Assembly (NCBI GenBank): GCA_900555915.1
Contig: USNC01000026.1
Location: forward strand, 1 to 11,079
Reading direction: 5' to 3'
Length of the DNA stretch: 11,079 nucleotides
DNA from: an uncultured Porphyromonadaceae bacterium
Lineage (GTDB): Bacteria; Bacteroidota; Bacteroidia; Bacteroidales; Muribaculaceae
The notes under the pieces are model-generated. The model was given only the letters and a program-made list of their open reading frames with translations. It did no database searches and was not told the DNA's origin. This document shows, piece after piece, positions 7,386-11,079 of this stretch (positions are counted from its first letter, which is position 1; the number at the start of each line of letters is the position of its first letter). Position numbers and translations under genes: made by a program.

Positions 7386-7949
7386 ATGGCAAATACTGCA
7401 CTCCCCATAGACGAAGCGTTGCTCGTAGAGCGGTTGCGTGATCCGAAGACGGCTCACGCCGCTTTCGACACCCTTATGCGTCTCTACGGTGAGCCTGTGT
7501 ATTGGCAGATACGTAAGCTTGTGGCGCGTCATGAAGATGCCGACGACATATTGCAGAATGTGTTTCTGAAAGCCTGGAACAACCTGAACAATTTCAGAGG
7601 CGACGCCAAACTCTCCACATGGCTCTTCAATATAGCGATCAATGAATCGATCAATTTTCTCAACAAGGAGCGCACGCGCAGCAATGTCACAGTGGATGCC
7701 GACGATGATTCTTTCCTTTTGAACAATCTGGAGTCTGATCCCTATTTCGATGGCGATGAGCTTCAGGCAGAATTGCTCAGGGCGGTGGCCAAATTGCCGG
7801 AAAAGCAGAGGCTCGTGTTCAACATGCGATATTTCGACGAGATGAAATATGAGGAGATTTCGGAAGTGCTCGGCACTTCCGTAGGGGCTTTGAAGGCGAG
7901 CTATCATCATGCGGTGAAGAAAATAGAGGAGATTTTCTCCGAAAATTAA
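7386..7949 (+). CDS. ECF-type RNA polymerase sigma factor
   Basis: A 187-residue sigma-70 family protein of the extracytoplasmic-function class, with only regions 2 and 4. Region 2 covers about 27-96 and includes the core-binding and -10 recognition helices (DADDILQNVFLKAWNNL, 51-67, then FRGDAKLSTWLFNIAINESINFL). An acidic linker (VDADDDSF, about 103-110) leads to region 4 (about 126-182). Region 4 has the helix-turn-helix KYEEISEVLGTSVGALKAS (154-172), which would contact the -35 element. The protein closely resembles a conserved Bacteroides-type sigma factor, and the start at 7386 gives the full expected N-terminus; the next in-frame Met (31) would cut into region 2. It is transcribed divergently from the putative anti-sigma gene, 198 bp away. 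The target regulon is unknown but plausibly includes the envelope genes on either side. Confidence 0.93.
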   Translation: MANTALPIDEALLVERLRDPKTAHAAFDTLMRLYGEPVYWQIRKLVARHEDADDILQNVFLKAWNNLNNFRGDAKLSTWLFNIAINESINFLNKERTRSNVTVDADDDSFLLNNLESDPYFDGDELQAELLRAVAKLPEKQRLVFNMRYFDEMKYEEISEVLGTSVGALKASYHHAVKKIEEIFSEN

Positions 7950-7991
7950 AATATTTTGTGAAATATTATCATAAATAGACTGAGGGATTGA

Positions 7992-7999
7992 AACTTTTG
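7992..7999 (+). promoter_or_regulatory. Weak candidate -7 element upstream of the outer-membrane protein gene
   Basis: AACTTTTG differs from the TAnnTTTG consensus at one position and would start transcription about 16 bases before the ATG at 8022. No TTTG is found at the right distance upstream. A weak AT-only hairpin (7950-7967) follows the sigma stop codon and is not a convincing terminator, so read-through from the sigma gene is equally possible. Confidence 0.2.
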
Positions 8000-8021
8000 G
8001 CGTCAGAATTGTTTCACTATT

Positions 8022-8675
8022 ATGAAAAAGAATAAAATTATCTTAATTCTGGCAATCGTCGCCATGTTGGTTCCTTGCCGCATAAGCGCCCAATATACAA
8101 GTATTGTAAATCAGGCCGCGAATATACTCCAGACTGCCGTTACCGGCGGTTTCCGCTACAAAGGATTCGTAGATGCTTCCTACACCGGAGGCTTCGGCGA
8201 GTTGCAGGCTAACTTTCTCGGTGTCTCCACAGTGCATGGTTTTCAGTATGCCGACTGGTTCTTCATGGGAGCCGGTCTTGGTGTGGACTATGTCTATTCC
8301 AGCATAGGGGAGCGCTACGACGGAGTGGCCGGGGGGCGTGGCGTGCGCACAAAAGGAGCCATGGTGCCGGTATTCACCGATTTCAGATTCAATATAGGCA
8401 AGGCCACTTCGGCGTCTTTCTTCATTGACGTCAAGGCCGGCGGCTCGTTTCTTATGGGCAGAAAATATCTGGCCATAGAGAACGGCTATATATCCGGATC
8501 TGAGTATTTCATGCTCAAGCCCTCGGTCGGGGTGAGGGTGCCCGTAGGCAAGGGTGGCAGGCAGGCTGTCAATATCGGACTTACGTATCAGTTGCTGACG
8601 TGCAACTACTGGTATGGCCATGATGGCGGCGGCACGCTGAACTCGCTGGGAGCCACCGCGTCGTTTGAATGGTGA
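8022..8675 (+). CDS. Small outer-membrane beta-barrel protein
   Basis: A 217-residue exported protein with a standard signal peptide (MKKNKIILILAIVAMLVPCRISA, cut after A23 before QYTS). The mature part alternates hydrophobic and polar residues in many short segments rich in G, Y and F, such as YKGFVDASYTGGFG, FFMGAGLGVDYVYS and ASFFIDVKAGGSFLMG. It ends in ATASFEW, an aromatic last residue as expected for BAM-assembled barrels. The length suits an 8-stranded, OmpA/OmpW-like barrel without a periplasmic domain. The precise family and cargo are not recognisable. It follows the sigma gene by 72 bp on the same strand and may be co-transcribed or be one of its targets. Confidence 0.75.
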   Translation: MKKNKIILILAIVAMLVPCRISAQYTSIVNQAANILQTAVTGGFRYKGFVDASYTGGFGELQANFLGVSTVHGFQYADWFFMGAGLGVDYVYSSIGERYDGVAGGRGVRTKGAMVPVFTDFRFNIGKATSASFFIDVKAGGSFLMGRKYLAIENGYISGSEYFMLKPSVGVRVPVGKGGRQAVNIGLTYQLLTCNYWYGHDGGGTLNSLGATASFEW

Positions 8676-8788
8676 CGCGCGGCTGACGACGCTGCCGCAG
8701 ACGCTGCTTTGAGCAGGCGGGGCTGTGGCGGACACGGGGTTCATGTGGGTTCCGACAGAACAAAAGACAAACAGCAAACAATAGATAT

Positions 8789-10582
8789 ATGAAACGTTTT
8801 TTGCAATTCATGCTTGGCGCAGGAGTGTGTGCCACGGCTATGGCGATACCGGCCAAACCTGGTTTCGTCACGTTCATCCAGCCTGATGGTACGGAGGTCG
8901 AGATAAGGATGGTCGGCGATGAGCACGGACATATCACTTACTCTGAGGATGGCCTCGTATTGGTCAATGTGGGGAATCATCTCGAATATGCACGTTTTGA
9001 CGCCGCCGGGGTGCCTCAGCCATCGGGGATGCTGGTGGGTAGAAATAAACTCGACGCGGCGTTGGCCGGGCGTCTGCAGACCTCGGATCAGATAGAGAGA
9101 TGGGCCGGGAAGATGACGACCGCCCGCAATTCCAGACTTGCGTCGGCAAATAGCGGCGCGGAAGAAAGGTCGGCGTCGGGTCTGACGGGGTATGCGCGTG
9201 CCGTAAGAGCCGCTGAAGATCAGACGGATGCCGGAGAAGGGGGCGAGGAGCGTGTGGTACCGCTTAATTTCGGCCGCTGCGAATCTTCGTTTCCGGTGAA
9301 GGGTGAGCAGAAAGGACTTGTGATTCTTGTGGAATATGAGGATTTGGAGTTCAAATATGGAGATTATGATTATTTCTACCGTATGCTGAACGAGGAAGGC
9401 TTTTCCGATCATGGCTCGCTCGGTTCGGTGCGTGATTGGTTCGTGCAGAATTCCGGGGGGCAGTTTGTGCCTGATTTCGATGTGTATGGTCCGGTGAAAC
9501 TGCCAAAAAAACGCAGTTATTACGGGGGCAATGATATCTACGGCAACGACAAGAACCCCCATATGATGGTGATACATGCCTGCGACAGTCTTGACAAGGA
9601 TGTGGATTTCACCCAGTATGACCGGGATGGCGACGGAAAGATCGACAATGTGTTCATATTCTATGCCGGCAAGGGCGAGCACGACAGCAATGTCGCAAAT
9701 GCAGTCTGGCCGCATTCGTGGGATGTGTCGATAGCCAATCCCGACAGCACATATATGTATGACGGGGTGGTGCTCGACCATTATGCCTGCACCTGCGAGT
9801 ATCCGAGCGGCTACAAGCGTCCGGACGGTATCGGCACTTTCGTGCATGAGTTCAGTCATGTGATGGGACTTCCCGACCTCTATGTCACCACTTATACCGG
9901 AGGTTTCACTCCCGGACCCTGGAGTGTGCTCGACAGCGGACCTTACAACAACGACCGACTTACGCCCCCCAATTATTCTTCGTTTGAGAAGTGCGCCCTC
10001 GGTTGGGTGGATATGCAGCCGATGGAGGAGGGCACTCTGGAACTGACGGATTTCAGCGATTCGAATTTCGCCTATGTGCTTCCCACCGACAGGAAGGAGG
10101 AGTTTTACTTTTTTGAAAACCGGCAGCAGACGGGCAATGATCAGTTCCTTCCATACCACGGGATGCTTGTGTGGCGTGTAGACTATAAGAAATCGGTGTG
10201 GGACAACAACACGGTCAACAATTCAAGTTCGCACCAGCGGGTGGATCTCATCGAGGCCGACAATAAGAAGACCGAATCCACACGCGACGGCGACTCGTTT
10301 CCGGGTGTGGCCGGTATCACGGAATTGACATTCGAGACCAAACCGAGGCTCGCGAGTTGGAATAATAAGGCGCTTGCCTTCGATATAAAGAATATTGAGG
10401 AGACGGCAGATGGATTGATACGTTTCGATGCGGTGAAACGCGCGGAGGATATACCCGATTCGGTGGGCGAGATCGACACTGAAGAAGCGCCGGATGTCTA
10501 TTTCGACCTGATGGGAAGAAGGGTGGTGAATCCTTCCGCAGGCATCTATGTGGCGGGCGGACGCAAGGTAGTGGTGAAATAA
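8789..10582 (+). CDS. Secreted M6-family (immune inhibitor A-like) zinc metalloprotease
   Basis: A 597-residue secreted protease. The signal peptide (MKRFLQFMLGAGVCATAMA, cut before IPAKP) is followed by the M6 prodomain typical of Bacteroidetes (PGFVTFIQPDGTEVEIRMVG, then DGLVLVNVGNHLEYARFD). The catalytic motif HEFSHVMGLPD (353-363) is complete HExxHxxGxxD: H353, H357 and probably D363 bind zinc and E354 is the catalytic base. A calcium-loop-like DRDGDGKIDN lies at 278-287. The residue expected to be the Met-turn methionine, in WSVLDSGPYNND, is leucine (L381). The last 27 residues (YFDLMGRRVVNPSAGIYVAG..., 571-597) resemble the final strands of type IX secretion (Por) sorting domains, without an obvious full-length sandwich before them. 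It is probably released from or held on the cell surface. The start is preceded by an A-rich leader (aaacaatagatat), common in this phylum. It is the last gene before the terminator. Confidence 0.9.
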   Translation: MKRFLQFMLGAGVCATAMAIPAKPGFVTFIQPDGTEVEIRMVGDEHGHITYSEDGLVLVNVGNHLEYARFDAAGVPQPSGMLVGRNKLDAALAGRLQTSDQIERWAGKMTTARNSRLASANSGAEERSASGLTGYARAVRAAEDQTDAGEGGEERVVPLNFGRCESSFPVKGEQKGLVILVEYEDLEFKYGDYDYFYRMLNEEGFSDHGSLGSVRDWFVQNSGGQFVPDFDVYGPVKLPKKRSYYGGNDIYGNDKNPHMMVIHACDSLDKDVDFTQYDRDGDGKIDNVFIFYAGKGEHDSNVANAVWPHSWDVSIANPDSTYMYDGVVLDHYACTCEYPSGYKRPDGIGTFVHEFSHVMGLPDLYVTTYTGGFTPGPWSVLDSGPYNNDRLTPPNYSSFEKCALGWVDMQPMEEGTLELTDFSDSNFAYVLPTDRKEEFYFFENRQQTGNDQFLPYHGMLVWRVDYKKSVWDNNTVNNSSSHQRVDLIEADNKKTESTRDGDSFPGVAGITELTFETKPRLASWNNKALAFDIKNIEETADGLIRFDAVKRAEDIPDSVGEIDTEEAPDVYFDLMGRRVVNPSAGIYVAGGRKVVVK

Positions 10583-10597
10583 AACGAGATGAGATAT

Positions 10598-10634
10598 GAA
10601 AAGCCCCGGTCCAGATTCTGGACCGGGGCTTTTC
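10598..10634. terminator. Bidirectional intrinsic terminator
   Basis: A perfect 17-bp stem (gaaaagccccggtccag at 10598-10614 and its complement at 10618-10634) with a 3-base loop. It is flanked by A-runs on the left arm and T-runs on the right arm, so on either strand the transcript ends GC-rich stem then U-run. It lies between two convergent genes, 15 bp after the protease stop and 21 bp after the dnaJ stop, and should serve both. Confidence 0.9.
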
Positions 10635-10655
10635 AGGAAATGACAGTTTGAAAGA

Positions 10656-11029
10656 TCATTCTGCCATGTTTTCTTTGTTGAATATGTGGCGCAGGCGGGA
10701 GAATATGCGTTTTGCCGTAGATTCGGTCGGCACAATGTTGCTGCTGTCTTTCAGGCTCTCTATGGCGCTCTTTTCAGCGTCGTTGAGGTTTTCAGGCACA
10801 TAGACCATTACGTTGACAAGGATATCGCCCCTGTGGTGCTCGTTCTGGAATGCCGGCAGACCTTTTCCTCTTAGCCGCAGCACTTTGCCCGGCTGTGTGC
10901 CCGGGTTGATCTTGACACGCGCCTTTCCTTCTATCATAGGTATCTCGGCGCTGCCGCCGAGGGCGGCTGTCGGAAAGTCTAGCATGAGATTGTAGATCAG
11001 ATCCTGTCCGTCGCGTATGAGTTCCGGGT
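10656..11029 (-). CDS. dnaJ: Chaperone protein DnaJ, C-terminal part (truncated by contig end)
   Basis: The last ~124 codons of DnaJ (Hsp40), the co-chaperone that delivers substrates to DnaK and stimulates its ATPase. The visible part is the second C-terminal substrate-binding domain: PELIRDGQDLIYNLMLDFPTAALGG reads into the LxFPTAALGG motif, then IEGKARVKINPGTQPGKVLRLRGKGLP, then GDILVNVMVYVPENL, and a C-terminal tail ending RLRHIFNKENMAE. The typical length of about 380-395 residues means the J domain, the Gly/Phe linker and the zinc fingers are missing here. They are missing because the genomic sequence stops at 11029, where adapter begins, and not because of a biological truncation. It is convergent with the protease and shares its terminator. 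Confidence 0.95.
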
Positions 11030-11079
11030 CTGTCTCTTATACACATCTGACGCTGCCGACGATCTTACGCGTGTAGATC
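11030..11079. other. Illumina Nextera adapter read-through (not genomic)
   Basis: Bases 11030-11048 are exactly the 19-bp Tn5 mosaic end (CTGTCTCTTATACACATCT). Bases 11049-11062 (GACGCTGCCGACGA) complete the reverse complement of the Nextera read-1 adapter. Bases 11063-11070 (TCTTACGC) sit at the i5 index position, and 11071-11079 (GTGTAGATC) begin the P5 sequence. Read on the reverse strand this gives the artefact peptide MCIRDR at the start of a spurious frame. The end should be trimmed at 11029. Confidence 0.98.

Noticed and set aside
7950..7967. Terminator after the sigma gene (aatattt-tgtg-aaatatt)
   Set aside because: The stem is only 7 A/T pairs and is not followed by a T-run.
8043..8777. 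A 244-codon reverse frame antisense to the outer-membrane protein gene
   Set aside because: It overlaps a gene with a clear signal peptide and barrel pattern, and its own translation has no domain or membrane signal.
8741..10159. A 472-codon open frame on the reverse strand, antisense to the M6 protease
   Set aside because: It is unusually long, but its H- and I-rich composition, lack of any recognisable motif and complete overlap with a well-supported protease gene mark it as a mirror of biased codon use.
10792..11046. A reverse frame starting MCIRDR
   Set aside because: Its start codon lies in the Nextera adapter; MCIRDR is the translation of the mosaic end. The rest is a wrong-frame reading of dnaJ.

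Overview
The window looks like chromosomal DNA of a gut Bacteroidales bacterium. Three things point there: an ECF sigma factor of a subtype familiar from Bacteroides and its relatives, a Bacteroidetes-type promoter (TAnnTTTG), and a secreted M6 protease with a C-terminal tail like those of type IX secretion substrates. Base composition near 50% G+C and the protein style fit Muribaculaceae best, but that family placement is an inference.

Layout from left to right. Positions 1-337 carry no confident gene; most of it (about 123-334) is a GC-rich, hairpin-rich array of imperfect ~95-bp tandem repeats. Three genes then read leftward: a 1,929-residue alpha-2-macroglobulin-like envelope protein (338-6127), a small Spy/CpxP-like exported helical protein (6222-6767), and a single-span membrane protein placed like an anti-sigma factor (6777-7187). 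A 198-bp divergent regulatory region with repeated GATAT motifs separates these from three rightward genes: an ECF sigma factor (7386-7949), a small outer-membrane beta-barrel (8022-8675) and a secreted M6-family zinc metalloprotease (8789-10582). A perfect 17-bp-stem bidirectional terminator (10598-10634) separates the protease from the convergent 3' end of dnaJ (10656-11029).

The likely theme is cell-envelope maintenance. The sigma factor, its probable membrane-bound regulator, a periplasmic chaperone-like protein and a macroglobulin form one divergent cluster, next to an outer-membrane protein and a secreted protease. The most notable biological feature is that the macroglobulin lacks the thioester CxEQ motif at the place where the family alignment predicts it.

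The last 50 bases (11030-11079) are not genomic. They match the Illumina Nextera transposase adapter, an i5 index and the start of P5. The contig therefore ends artificially inside dnaJ. I saw no tRNA, rRNA, CRISPR array, insertion sequence or phage gene.
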